Positions 1-9,056 are shown, counted from the first letter of the stretch. The stretch is 64,000 bases of DNA from Candidatus Endomicrobium procryptotermitis (GCA_031279415.1 JAITIP010000004.1:1-64000); one strand, 5' to 3'. Numbers and translations are program-made. The notes: generated by a model not told the origin, from the sequence alone.

Positions 1-2964
1 TCCCGCATCTTTAATGCCATCTTTCTCATAAAACTCATCCAAATACTTCCTGAATCCCTCTTCCAAATCAGAGTCTATACTATTCGGAGCTCTCCTAAAC
101 TTAGACACAAAAGACAAGGCCGAACTAATAAACATATTATTTTTAATTGATGCAAACAATTTTGACGACATAATGGAAATAAAGCTTGGAAAATCTCCAA
201 GTGAAACCACCAATTCCTCAAGCCAGTCTATTTTATTACGCTTTACAAATGACTGGAAAGAACCTTTTTTTTCAGCATCTTCAGCAAATTTCACATGCCT
301 CAATTCGTGTCTTATAAATACTTCCAAAAGATTAATATTTTGGATTTGCCCGTTGTCGTTAAAAAACAAAACCGATAAAAGCTGATAATTGAGATGTATT
401 GTCCCATCAAAAAACATGGCAATCGTGTTATCAGAGACGCTTTCGGAAAGTCTGGCCGAAAGCGAAGCTTCTAATTTGTAAAGTTCTTTTTCCAACGCAT
501 CTTTTTCCTCTTTTTTACGATTCCTTTCAGCGTTTCTTTTAGCGTTAAGCACCTTTCTTTTTTGCTTGCTGGCTTTTATTTTTACATCTTTGCTAAGTAA
601 ACCCAATTCGTCATCAATTCTTTTTATATCCGCATAAAGTTTTTCCACTGCTGATATATCTGCTAATATATCTTCTATTATCTTTTCTTCGGCCAGCGGC
701 TGCCCATCTTTAAACATTTTTGATATGAGTTTTTTCTGCAAATCCGGGGAGATAGATGCAAGAATTTTCTGTAAAATTCTGAAATCTTTTCTGCCGCTTC
801 CCGTTTCAGTCATCTTTGCTTTAGCCAACTCGTAGGAGGATTTAATTTTAGACTGTATTCCCCGCTCAAAACCAAATACTAATAAAGATACCAATCCGGA
901 AATTATCGCCACAATTGGAATATATAAAAATCCTCCAGTCAATGTTGTAATTAAGGCAACTGCCGAAGCGGCAACAGAAGCAACAGCAGAAAAAACTAAA
1001 ATAGGATTTCTGCTTTCAACCGACATCTGTTTAGAATCTTGACTTTCAATCGGATTTACAAATTGTTTTCCATCATATGAATAAACAGTTCTTTTACCGT
1101 TGTAATAGATATCAAGTTTTATGTCATCATCGGAATTATATTTGATGTTAGCTGCTGCAGTTTCCCCATGTTCTTTTTTCATCATATCGGAAATGAACTC
1201 ATTAACTCTATTTATTATTGTTTCTCTGTCTGCTTTTTGGGAACCAGTTATCATCGCATTGACTAGTTCTGCGGCGCTTTCAGGTGAGTTTTTGAACTGT
1301 GTCAAAGGTAGAGTAGCCAAAGTCTGAAACAAAACTTTACTTTGTTCTTTTGCTATTTTATAGTATGTTTCTTCAGCGGCTTTTACGCCGTCAGTTACAT
1401 TAGGTGTTATGGTAATGGTTGAAATGCCTTTTTCAGCAAGGTATTGCGAAACTCCCTGAGTATGAAATCCTCCTGTAACTATCACATAAATATTTCTGGC
1501 ATTTTTTAGAGAACTTACCACTTTTTCCGTATCGTTTTCAGAAATATTATCTTCAGAAAGCTTAACAGTATTTTGCAAACCGTCTATATTGTCAAAGAAA
1601 TATTTATTCCTGTCTATATTAACCTTATAAAACTCTTCTGCAATTTTGCGGTATTCGTCTAGAAGCTCTAACTTTGTGTTATCAATATATTTCACCCATA
1701 AAGTTTGAAATTCTTTTTTATTGGCTTCATAATATTTATAATCGTCCGAAGTTATTTTACTGGACATAAAATCGCGCAAATATTTCTGGAAAGAAACAAT
1801 AGACACCACATTGCGTTCTTCAGTATTTGATGAGAAGTTTTCATTTATTTCATCTACAAGTTTGCTTTCTTCTTTTATGAGTTCCAGCGGGTTGATTTTC
1901 TGGCTGAGTTCGACATAATTTAAAAATTTGCTGAGAGCGGAAAAATTGATTTCAAGATTTATTCCATATTCTTTGGAAAACCTTATAAGATATACATATA
2001 ATTTGTCTATTTCCGAAAAATTTTCTGTATTGTCAACAATCATCTTATATGCTTGATAAGGCAGAATTTCTTTGAGTTTTATGATAAGCATGCTAAGCTC
2101 AGCTGAAATTCTCTTATAATCCAAATCTCTTTCTTGGTCCAGAAGAGATTTATAAGTGTTTATATTTTCATATTTGTAAATGTCGATTCCAAGTTTTTCC
2201 GTATGTTTGTACAAAAGCGTAAAATATTTCTTAGCGGCAATCTTCCCCTGTACATATTGCTGTGACAATTCATCGAGTTTCTTTTGTTGTCTTGTGTAAT
2301 ACTGCTTTTTTAAAGTATTAATATCTTCGGATATACTGTTTAAAATTATTGATATTTCATCTTGGGCTTCAAGAATCGTTCCAAATCTCCGAAGGTTTTC
2401 AAGATACTCTTTTTCGTTTTCAAGCCCTTTTATGATATTTGGACGACCGCTGACAACCGAATAGTATTCTGCTCCCGTAAGCCTGCCACTGTCAATAAGT
2501 GATTCCAATACCCATTCTCTCAGATTCTTGTCATCTGAAGAAGACAGCCATGAAGTATCAAGCTGTCCGTACGCACCTTCAAGATATATATCTTTTACGC
2601 CATACTTTTTGTCAAAAACATCTATTATTTTGCTTATATTTTTCTGAACGCGGGGATGCGAATGCAAATCCTGAATATTAATTACGACCGTATCGCTTCC
2701 TGCAAAATTCGAAGAAGTAATTTTACCGTAAGAATATGGAAGCGTAAAATCATCAAAAACCTGTTTAAATTTTTCGACAGCTCTTGCATTATCTGTTATC
2801 GCAGCTACGGCCTCACCATATACCGATGTAAGAAGAAAGCAATTAACGACTATCAAAGCCGTAATTTTTAGAGCGTTTAGCTCCATAAACCAATTTAAAG
2901 TCAGCATCGTGGACTTCTTTAATTGATACAGTGTCCTTGTGATAAAATTATTGATTGTTTTCAT
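1..2964 (-). CDS. Very long membrane protein with HExxH motif, 3' end outside window
   Basis: Reading the minus strand from the ATG at 2964 gives an open frame of 988 codons with no stop before the window edge, so the C-terminus is missing. Seen: a hydrophobic segment near residues 35-50; a DLHSH motif at residues 99-103 in a 'VVINIQDLH' strand; a GGFHT motif near residues 498-502; two adjacent strongly hydrophobic segments at about 650-700; a lysine/glutamate-rich coiled-coil stretch at about 770-835; and HELRH at 886-890 followed by WLEEL (E916/E917). HExxH with a glutamate about 26 residues later is the pattern of gluzincin zinc peptidases. The paired His motifs recall the ChaN/TIKI fold, but that is only an impression. 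GGGAG lies just before the ATG, and the start overlaps the upstream stop as ATGA, implying coupled translation. Function unknown; membrane-anchored peptidase is an inference. Confidence 0.8.
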   Translation of the reverse strand, partial: MKTINNFITRTLYQLKKSTMLTLNWFMELNALKITALIVVNCFLLTSVYGEAVAAITDNARAVEKFKQVFDDFTLPYSYGKITSSNFAGSDTVVINIQDLHSHPRVQKNISKIIDVFDKKYGVKDIYLEGAYGQLDTSWLSSSDDKNLREWVLESLIDSGRLTGAEYYSVVSGRPNIIKGLENEKEYLENLRRFGTILEAQDEISIILNSISEDINTLKKQYYTRQQKKLDELSQQYVQGKIAAKKYFTLLYKHTEKLGIDIYKYENINTYKSLLDQERDLDYKRISAELSMLIIKLKEILPYQAYKMIVDNTENFSEIDKLYVYLIRFSKEYGINLEINFSALSKFLNYVELSQKINPLELIKEESKLVDEINENFSSNTEERNVVSIVSFQKYLRDFMSSKITSDDYKYYEANKKEFQTLWVKYIDNTKLELLDEYRKIAEEFYKVNIDRNKYFFDNIDGLQNTVKLSEDNISENDTEKVVSSLKNARNIYVIVTGGFHTQGVSQYLAEKGISTITITPNVTDGVKAAEETYYKIAKEQSKVLFQTLATLPLTQFKNSPESAAELVNAMITGSQKADRETIINRVNEFISDMMKKEHGETAAANIKYNSDDDIKLDIYYNGKRTVYSYDGKQFVNPIESQDSKQMSVESRNPILVFSAVASVAASAVALITTLTGGFLYIPIVAIISGLVSLLVFGFERGIQSKIKSSYELAKAKMTETGSGRKDFRILQKILASISPDLQKKLISKMFKDGQPLAEEKIIEDILADISAVEKLYADIKRIDDELGLLSKDVKIKASKQKRKVLNAKRNAERNRKKEEKDALEKELYKLEASLSARLSESVSDNTIAMFFDGTIHLNYQLLSVLFFNDNGQIQNINLLEVFIRHELRHVKFAEDAEKKGSFQSFVKRNKIDWLEELVVSLGDFPSFISIMSSKLFASIKNNMFISSALSFVSKFRRAPNSIDSDLEEGFRKYLDEFYEKDGIKDAG

Positions 2965-3581
2965 CTTAAAGCTCCCTTGCATTCTGTTATGAAATGAAAA
3001 ATCCCGTATTTATTGAAAATAAATATGGGAAATGTAAATTTTATATTTATAAAGTTGTTAATTTTTACAGGAATTCCCCTAGGGAAAGCAGCCATAATGA
3101 TAAGCAGCAACAAAAAGCATTTGACAATGCCATTTCGCACAAGAAAATCCGATAAAAAAATATTACTTCGAACTATCCCTGTGATATTTATATTGTTTTT
3201 CAAAAATATTTTATTTCCGCTGATGAAATTAGGAATAAAAGGAACAAAAACATTAGCCAATTTTTTCACCTGTTTAATCAAAACAAATAAGGCAAAAGTA
3301 TCATTGTTCTTATTTTTATCATCATTTTTGCCAGTGTTGGACATAGTTTTATCTTTTTTAAACAAGTCGTTTACTATTTTTATAGGAAGATTTGTCATAT
3401 TATATATTCCTGCCAATTCCGATTCTGCTAAATTAACGGAAAAACCGCCGTCTTCGTATTTTGCAGAGATACCCACTCCTAAATTTATCATATTCACAAA
3501 CATCAAAAAAATGATAACAGATGTTATTTTGCACTGACATTTTTTAATTATATCATAATATTTTATTTTTGCTTTTTTCAT
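2961..3581 (-). CDS. Small hypothetical membrane or exported protein coupled to the long HExxH protein
   Basis: A 206-residue protein of unknown family. The N-terminus has basic residues followed by a hydrophobic stretch (about residues 18-40, containing ITSVIIFLMFVNMINLGVG), fitting a signal anchor or signal peptide. A second hydrophobic stretch lies near residues 152-168. Between them is a Lys/Asn/Asp-rich segment. Its TGA stop overlaps the ATG of the next gene as ATGA, which argues that this strand, not the overlapping 174-codon plus-strand frame, is the real gene. No clear ribosome site precedes the start at 3581, so the exact start is unsure. It may act with the downstream protein; nothing in the sequence names its function. 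Confidence 0.55.
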   Translation of the reverse strand: MKKAKIKYYDIIKKCQCKITSVIIFLMFVNMINLGVGISAKYEDGGFSVNLAESELAGIYNMTNLPIKIVNDLFKKDKTMSNTGKNDDKNKNNDTFALFVLIKQVKKLANVFVPFIPNFISGNKIFLKNNINITGIVRSNIFLSDFLVRNGIVKCFLLLLIIMAAFPRGIPVKINNFINIKFTFPIFIFNKYGIFHFITECKGALR

Positions 3582-4224
3582 AATAGTAGTTTAACACTTA
3601 TTCGTTTATTTTTCAAATGCTTTATGGTTATTTAATTTATATCAAATTTAAAAATTCTTTATATTTGTAATCTTTATGTCTAAAAAAACACATGAAAAAA
3701 ATAGATTTTCATTTTTTAATATAAATTTCTAAAAATCGCATCCTAATAAACATACAATTAAAAAAATGTAAACAATATTACCATTATTATTAATTCTATA
3801 TATTTTTTCTTTTTTTACCAATATCAAATTGTAAAATATTATTGAATTTATTTTGTAATTCTTTAAATTTTTTTATTATTTACATTTTATCCATTTTGAT
3901 AATATAATCGTTAATAATGAATATCAATAACCCTCAATCTTATAAAAATCTGTTTATTCGTTTGCTTTCTATAAATGCCTTTCTGTCATATTGATTACAT
4001 CTACATCCTTTTTTATGCTTATTGGCAGCGATTTTGCTTTATGGTAAAACTGTCCCAAATTTGACATATTGAAAGTCTTTCTTCAAAATATCAGATTTAA
4101 TCTTTCAATAACGGCTTATCTTAACATTCAGGTTTTTATGCCGCACTATTATTTTATCTCTTGCACAATGTCATTCTAACATCGGGCAGCACAATTTTTA
4201 CGGACGTTTAAAACGCCTGCATTT
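3582..4224. other. AT-rich gene-poor stretch with decayed coding traces
   Basis: More than 600 bases without an intact gene. The left two thirds is extremely AT-rich with homopolymer runs and no recognisable signal. The right third holds the frameshifted membrane-protein trace described separately and then uninterpretable sequence up to the ATPase gene. No tRNA, repeat array or long dyad was seen. Confidence 0.5.
3917..4047 (+). pseudogene. Possible decayed N-terminus of a membrane protein
   Basis: From an ATG at 3917, 25 codons read MNINNPQSYKNLFIRLL and then stop (TGA at 3992). Shifting to the -1 frame at that point continues with LITSTSFFMLIGSDFALW up to a TAA at 4045. Joined, they resemble the polar start plus first transmembrane helix of an inner-membrane sensor or similar protein. 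No downstream part is readable. The protein family cannot be named; chance is possible because the region is AT-rich. Confidence 0.3.
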
Positions 4225-4257
4225 ATGCAAGAGAATAAATTTTGTATAATATTTATT

Positions 4258-4806
4258 ATGGATAAATTAATTGATGATTTGAAAATTTGGCTTTCAAAAG
4301 ACAGCGTTAGCAATATCTTTGAAAACAATAAAAACCTGCATTGTCAATTTAGAAATATATTTCAGTTTCAACAATATCAGTTTCTTAAACTAGTCAACGA
4401 TCCTTTGCTTGCAGCAGTTGTCGGAGAGATAGGGAATAACTCTTTTGACCATAATTTTGCTAAGTGGAAAGATATATTCGGAGTTGTTTTTGTATATGAT
4501 ATAGAAAAAAGAATTGTAATTATTGCAGATAGAGGGCAAGGCATTAAAACAACTCTTTTAAATGTTAAACCAAATATACAAAATGATGAAGAAGCAGTTA
4601 AAATGGCTTTTATGCAAGTAATCTCAGGCAGAGCACCGGAGCAACGCGGCAATGGTTTAAAATTTTCGGCAAGTGTGGCTAAAGCTAGAGGTTGGAATTT
4701 GTTTTTGCAGTCAGGCAACGGCTGTGCAATAATAGATCTCGGTAAAATGGAATTTAAGTCCAACGCATCTATTGTCAAAGGCTGTTTAACTATTATTAAA
4801 TATTGA
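4258..4806 (+). CDS. GHKL-type ATPase domain protein (anti-sigma/histidine-kinase-like)
   Basis: About 182 residues from the ATG at 4258. It carries the boxes of the HATPase_c (GHKL) fold: an N-box (EIGNNSFDHN), a G1 box (DRGQGI) and a G2-like box (RGNGLKFSASVA). There is no phospho-accepting dimerisation domain or transmembrane segment, so it is a stand-alone ATP-binding protein like anti-sigma kinases rather than a complete sensor kinase. The following STAS-like gene starts 9 bases after the stop, making a two-gene operon. A possible -10 (TATAAT, 4245-4250) lies so close to 4258 that the mRNA may be leaderless; an upstream in-frame ATG at 4225 is the alternative start. Likely a regulatory switch with its neighbour; target unknown. 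Confidence 0.75.
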   Translation: MDKLIDDLKIWLSKDSVSNIFENNKNLHCQFRNIFQFQQYQFLKLVNDPLLAAVVGEIGNNSFDHNFAKWKDIFGVVFVYDIEKRIVIIADRGQGIKTTLLNVKPNIQNDEEAVKMAFMQVISGRAPEQRGNGLKFSASVAKARGWNLFLQSGNGCAIIDLGKMEFKSNASIVKGCLTIIKY

Positions 4807-4815
4807 GGGGGAGTT

Positions 4816-5079
4816 ATGAAAATCAAAATAGGGAATTTTGGAAATAATTTAGTTTCAAGACCTGAAGGCAGAGAAGCATTTTTATCTGCGCGCGCTTATA
4901 TAATAAAAAAAGACGAAAAAGAATTTATTTTAGATTTTTCAGGCGTTGAAGTTTTAACGCCTTCTTGGATAGACGAATTTATTTTAAATTTAAAAAAAGA
5001 ATTCAATACAGCCGCCGTATCATATGAAAATACCAATAACCCGTCAGTAAAAGAATCTCTAAAATGGCTAAGTAAATAA
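4816..5079 (+). CDS. STAS-like DUF4325 domain protein
   Basis: An 87-residue protein matching the compact STAS-like DUF4325 pattern: N-terminal basic strand, GREAFLSAR helix, then EFILDFSGVEVLTPSWIDEF, where an acidic strand is followed by a Ser/Thr-containing loop as in anti-anti-sigma STAS proteins, and a C-terminal helix (VKESLKWLSK). A strong GAGGGGGAG ribosome site precedes the ATG. The preceding ATPase gene fits the known pairing of DUF4325 with GHKL ATPases. By analogy with SpoIIAA/SpoIIAB, the pair may form a partner-switching module; no sigma factor is adjacent, so the output is not visible. Confidence 0.75.
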   Translation: MKIKIGNFGNNLVSRPEGREAFLSARAYIIKKDEKEFILDFSGVEVLTPSWIDEFILNLKKEFNTAAVSYENTNNPSVKESLKWLSK

Positions 5080-5118
5080 TTTTTATTTTCAAATAAAAAA
5101 AATGCCCATCCATATTGA

Positions 5119-5205
5119 CAATTAAAAGATATTGGTAAGATTACAGATGACAAAGAAAAAGCAAAAGAACTTTTATATAGATTCGCTCCTAAAGCACAAT
5201 TGTAA
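5119..5205 (+). pseudogene. Short coding-like fragment of unknown origin
   Basis: Between two stops an open stretch reads DIGKITDDKEKAKELLYRFAP and ends at TAA 5203-5205, overlapping the 3' end of the convergent pgeF gene by 17 bases. It has no start codon or ribosome site. The helical, charged composition looks like the C-terminal end of a lost gene, but it is too short to identify. Confidence 0.25.
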
Positions 5206-5863
5206 TCATTCTGTCGGCCGTTTTGTCCCTTCTGTAAGAAAAAAACAAATCGCTTTCACAGCAGGTGCAGTGCGGGCTTACATAAATTCCGTTCACGCCC
5301 TCTTTTTCTAAAATTTTACACGCAACCGCGGCCAAATTAAGTCTGCAGTTTTTAAGTTTGGTTTCAAATATATCTCCGAAATCTGCGCTGACTTCATAGC
5401 AGCATTCTTTTATGTGAGGAGCAATATAAACGGCAAGAGTTTCTGGATTTACTCCGAAGCCTTCTTTAAAAATTTTTACAGTGTTTATAAGTATTCCGCT
5501 TGCAAGCCCTTTCCAGCCAGCATGAACGACCGCTTTTGCCGATTTTGACTTATCTTTCGAAACCATTAAAACCGGCATACAATCAGCCGTAAAAACGCCG
5601 AGCATAATATCTTTGTCGGCCGTTATAAGTCCATCACAATCGTTAATAAAACTGCCTTTATGTTTTTTTGTGACTATTGCGACGTTATTTCCGTGCGGCT
5701 GTTTTGCCAAAACTAAATTGTCGACATCTAAGCCTAAAGAATGTAACAAAACGTTTCTTGCCGCTTCGTCTTTCATGTCTGCACACAATTTTATGGTGGT
5801 AAAATGTCTGCTTGGGAAGTTATTTTCTTCGATAAGTTTTTCTTTCATTGGCGTTAATGACAA
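5189..5863 (-). CDS. pgeF: Peptidoglycan editing factor / laccase-domain protein
   Basis: A 224-residue member of the YfiH/PgeF (multicopper polyphenol oxidoreductase-like, DUF152) family. Seen: the VVHAGWKG motif with the metal-binding His, an earlier GVFTADCMPV motif with the Cys, and CYEVSADF plus the C-terminal SPHCTCCESD segment. Family knowledge: these enzymes act on purine nucleosides, and PgeF removes wrongly built muropeptide precursors containing L-Ser. Its position as last gene of the ftsZ cluster supports a peptidoglycan-linked role. The first codon is TTG (5863) with GAGAT just upstream; an ATG five codons later (5848) is possible. Six bases separate it from the ftsZ stop. Confidence 0.88.
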   Translation of the reverse strand: MSLTPMKEKLIEENNFPSRHFTTIKLCADMKDEAARNVLLHSLGLDVDNLVLAKQPHGNNVAIVTKKHKGSFINDCDGLITADKDIMLGVFTADCMPVLMVSKDKSKSAKAVVHAGWKGLASGILINTVKIFKEGFGVNPETLAVYIAPHIKECCYEVSADFGDIFETKLKNCRLNLAAVACKILEKEGVNGIYVSPHCTCCESDLFFSYRRDKTADRMITIVL

Positions 5864-5869
5864 GTGATC

Positions 5870-6961
5870 TCATTTAAGCTTTTTACCTTTCCAATAAGTG
5901 TAAGCCGGTTTTGTAAAATCAATAGACAGAGGTTTGCCATCATTGGCGGTCATGTCAAAAAGGCTGGACTGTCCGACTTCTTTTTTTAGCGGCATATCGC
6001 TTTTAAAACCGGTGGCTATAACAGTTATTTTAATTTTATCGTCAAGCCTGTTGTCTATGGCATGGCCGTAAAAAATATGACCTTTCATTTCATAACTTTT
6101 TATTACCTCGCCTATCTCTTTCAATTTTAAAGCAGAAAAATTTGAATTTGTAGTGATATTGACCAGCATCTTTTCGGCCTGAGCTATATCGTAATTGTCA
6201 AGCAGAGGACTTGAAATGGCTTTTGCTATCGCTTCTTTTACGTTGTCCGAGCTTGCGCTTTCGCCTATGCCTATCAAAGCCGTTCCTGAATTGGCCACTA
6301 TGTTTCTAACATCCGCAAAATCCATATTAATTTCACCTGGAACCGTTATTACATCGGTAATCGCCTGCACGCTTTGTCTTAAAACATCATCGATTATCTG
6401 ATATAAAGCTTTCGCTGACATTCTTTCATCGACAACATTAAAAACCCTTTCGTTCGGTATTATTATAAGAGTATCCGTATAATTTTTTAAATTATTGATT
6501 CCTTCTTCGGCTTGCGACATTCTCACCTGCCCTTCAAAACTAAAAGGTTTTGTCACGACACCAACGGTAAGAATACCTTCAGATTTGGCAATCTGCGCTA
6601 CTATCGGAGCAGCTCCAGTACCCGTTCCGCCGCCCATTCCCGCGGTAATAAAAACCATATTGGCACCTTTTATCGTTTCGCGGATAATATCCATACTTTC
6701 TTCTGCGGCCTTTTGACCGACAACGGGATTTCCTCCAACCCCTAGCCCTTTTGAAATTCTCTCTCCTATCTGTAAACGTACAGGAGCTGTCGATTCTCTT
6801 AAAACCTGCACGTCCGTATTTATCGCTATAAATTCAACACCACTGACATTGGCGGCAATCATTCTGTTTACTGCGTTCGAACCGCCTCCGCCTACGCCGG
6901 CTACTTTTATTATGGCCGGCTGAGCAACGCCAGAATTTTCAGCAGGTAAAATTATCTTCAT
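5870..6961 (-). CDS. ftsZ: Cell division protein FtsZ
   Basis: A 363-residue tubulin-like GTPase that forms the Z-ring at midcell. The N-terminal GVGGGGSNAVNRM and the GTP-binding GGGTGTGAAP signature are intact, as is the catalytic T7-loop region (INMDFADVR). The C-terminal linker is short and ends PAYTYWKGKKLK rather than the usual acidic-IPxFLRR type tail that binds FtsA, so the tail is divergent but keeps the proline-aromatic-basic layout. The ATG follows the ftsA stop directly (TAAATG), so the two are translated together. It lies in the minus-strand queF to pgeF operon. Confidence 0.97.
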   Translation of the reverse strand: MKIILPAENSGVAQPAIIKVAGVGGGGSNAVNRMIAANVSGVEFIAINTDVQVLRESTAPVRLQIGERISKGLGVGGNPVVGQKAAEESMDIIRETIKGANMVFITAGMGGGTGTGAAPIVAQIAKSEGILTVGVVTKPFSFEGQVRMSQAEEGINNLKNYTDTLIIIPNERVFNVVDERMSAKALYQIIDDVLRQSVQAITDVITVPGEINMDFADVRNIVANSGTALIGIGESASSDNVKEAIAKAISSPLLDNYDIAQAEKMLVNITTNSNFSALKLKEIGEVIKSYEMKGHIFYGHAIDNRLDDKIKITVIATGFKSDMPLKKEVGQSSLFDMTANDGKPLSIDFTKPAYTYWKGKKLK

Positions 6962-8203
6962 TTAAAATGTTTCCTCAAACCATTTTCCAATTCTAGAAAA
7001 AATGCCGTTTCCCGAAGATTTTGGGGCATATACCGCATATGCATTTGTCATAGTGGAAGAAACCGCGCCTATTGCAGCCGTATAAACGGGATTTAAAACT
7101 ATTTCATGCGGACCGACGACCTTATCCGAATTAGGCGCACCGACTCTTACCGAACAGCCGAAATATTTTTCAAACGCTTCCGACAGCGCTTCGAGCTGAC
7201 TTCCTCCACCGGTAAGAACGATTCCTCCGGACAAAAACTGCGAACCATACGAACTTTTTTTCATCATATCTTCAATCACAAACAGAACTTGTTCCACTCT
7301 CGGCTGTATTATCTCAACAAGATGGTTCCTTTCATATTTTTTCACACTTCTCCCGTCGGCCGCCTTATATTCAAACTCTGAATTTTTCAGTCCGGAATAA
7401 GTAAAAGCTGCACCGTACATCTCTTTTACTTCTTTCGAAACGGCAAAAGACGCTCTCAATTTATGCATTATGTCCCGCGTAATATAGTCCGACCCGACCT
7501 GCGCTTCGTCAGTATATCTTACTATTCCATCGGCATAATGAACAAGTCCCGTCGTAAGTCCGCCGAAATCAACGACAAGACAGCCCAGCTCTTTTTCTTC
7601 TTTAGTAACTAAAATATCGCCGGCAGCAAGATAACCGTAAACCTTGTCATCGCAATTTATATCCACGGAATTCATCGCTTTAATAATATTTCCTATATTG
7701 CTGCTGGCAGCGACAAGAGCGTGGACATCCACTTCTATAAAAGTTCCTTCCATCCCTATGGGATTCTGTATTCCGTGCTGCTGGTTTAAAATAAATTCTC
7801 TGGGAACTATCTGCAAAATCTCGTGTTCGCTATCGATTTTTATCATTTTTCTGGCGCTGTCTAAAGCGTTTGCAACGGTATCTTCCGTGATTTCTCTGTT
7901 GGAATGATTTATATTTGCTACGCCTTTTGAATTTTTAGCCTCGACAAAACTGCCTCTTATTGCGACAACAACGCTTCTTATATAGCTTCCGGCGGCTTTT
8001 TCCGTCTCCTCAAAAGCCCTAGCCATAGACATTGCGGCTTCTTGGATGTTTATTACCGCTCCCGCTTTGATTCCATCGCTGCAGGGAACGCAGGCACATC
8101 CTAAAATTTTTACAAGACGCGCATCTTCATCTCTTGCTCCGGCGACGCAGCACACCTGGCTGCTTCCGATATCAAGTCCCGCTACAAGCTCTTGTTTGGC
8201 CAT
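6962..8203 (-). CDS. ftsA: Cell division protein FtsA
   Basis: A 413-residue actin-fold ATPase that tethers FtsZ to the inner membrane. Seen: the phosphate-1 loop GLDIGSSQVCCVAG, the phosphate-2 motif VVDFGGLTTGL, the adenosine motif IVLTGGGSQLEAL, and a C-terminal amphipathic helix (IFSRIGKWFEETF) preceded by a short linker, which is the membrane-targeting sequence of the family. The length is typical. It sits 12 bases after ftsQ and directly abuts ftsZ, the standard ftsQ-ftsA-ftsZ order. Confidence 0.97.
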   Translation of the reverse strand: MAKQELVAGLDIGSSQVCCVAGARDEDARLVKILGCACVPCSDGIKAGAVINIQEAAMSMARAFEETEKAAGSYIRSVVVAIRGSFVEAKNSKGVANINHSNREITEDTVANALDSARKMIKIDSEHEILQIVPREFILNQQHGIQNPIGMEGTFIEVDVHALVAASSNIGNIIKAMNSVDINCDDKVYGYLAAGDILVTKEEKELGCLVVDFGGLTTGLVHYADGIVRYTDEAQVGSDYITRDIMHKLRASFAVSKEVKEMYGAAFTYSGLKNSEFEYKAADGRSVKKYERNHLVEIIQPRVEQVLFVIEDMMKKSSYGSQFLSGGIVLTGGGSQLEALSEAFEKYFGCSVRVGAPNSDKVVGPHEIVLNPVYTAAIGAVSSTMTNAYAVYAPKSSGNGIFSRIGKWFEETF

Positions 8204-8215
8204 TGTTTATTTCCT

Positions 8216-9055
8216 TTAATTTATGTTTTGTGCGGCAGCCAAAGGTTCTTGTGCCTTAGGTTTTACAACCGCCTTTCCCATTTCGTAAAAACTCATATCT
8301 ATAAGCTCTATATGTTCGTATTTTACGTCTGCATCCGCATAAATTCTACGGAGTTTGTCGTATTTATGATCCATATGTTCCGGCCTTTCTTCTCCCCAAT
8401 AAATAACTGTTCCGTCATAAGTTTTAAAAACTATATCATGTGAATTCGAATATTCAATTTTGGCTATATTGTCAAAAAAATTGTCGCATACCGGTTTAAA
8501 TATTTTTATGAATTTCAAAATTTCCGACCTTTCTGCGTCAGTTTTATAAATTATCGTCGGTATTTTCATGCCGCTCATAAAACCGCGTAAAGGAAAAGGT
8601 TTGTCTTCAAAATCTATTCCGAGAACATCATTTCCGAAAACTATAAAGGCTTCGGGGGTTCTCTCGTAAAGTTTAATCTTCACTTTCTGCCATCTTCTTT
8701 TGATGGAAATGTCTTTGAGTTCGGGCTTAACTTCCATTATTTTGCTTTCGGCTTCGGACACATTTATTTTTAAAATATTATCTCCGATTTTAAAAGGAAG
8801 CAGTGCTTTAATTTCTGTTTTTGTCACATTTTTGCAGCCTGTCACATCTATCTCTTTAATTGTCATGCTTTCCGAAGCGTACACATATCCGACGAGTTTT
8901 TTTCCTCCGGCATAAGCAAGAAAACATATTAAAACAAAAATACAGATATAAACAAATAATTTCCCGAGCTTTCTTCCTTTTTTTGAAGAACGCGTATAAT
9001 TGGGCATTATAACGACTCTGCGCTGATAAGAATATTTTTTTCTTTTTGCGGACAT
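8216..9055 (-). CDS. ftsQ: Cell division protein FtsQ (POTRA domain)
   Basis: A 279-residue bitopic protein. A basic cytoplasmic N-terminus (rich in K/R up to about residue 30) is followed by one transmembrane helix (LFVYICIFVLICFLAYAGG) and a periplasmic POTRA domain starting near SMTIKEIDVTGCKNVTKTEI. The later WQKVKIKLYERTPEAFIVF segment matches the FtsQ beta domain, whose 'ERxPxA' motif is characteristic. It scaffolds FtsB/FtsL in the divisome. The gene begins one base after the ddl stop; position between ddl and ftsA is the classic one. The C-terminus ends in an Ala/Pro/Lys-rich tail. Confidence 0.93.
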   Translation of the reverse strand: MSAKRKKYSYQRRVVIMPNYTRSSKKGRKLGKLFVYICIFVLICFLAYAGGKKLVGYVYASESMTIKEIDVTGCKNVTKTEIKALLPFKIGDNILKINVSEAESKIMEVKPELKDISIKRRWQKVKIKLYERTPEAFIVFGNDVLGIDFEDKPFPLRGFMSGMKIPTIIYKTDAERSEILKFIKIFKPVCDNFFDNIAKIEYSNSHDIVFKTYDGTVIYWGEERPEHMDHKYDKLRRIYADADVKYEHIELIDMSFYEMGKAVVKPKAQEPLAAAQNIN

Positions 9056-9056
9056 T

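Noticed and set aside
3013-3537. A 174-codon plus-strand frame with hydrophobic segments
   Set aside because: It is fully antisense to the 206-residue minus-strand frame, which has a signal-like N-terminus and ATGA coupling to the next gene. The hydrophobic look comes from AT-rich complement.
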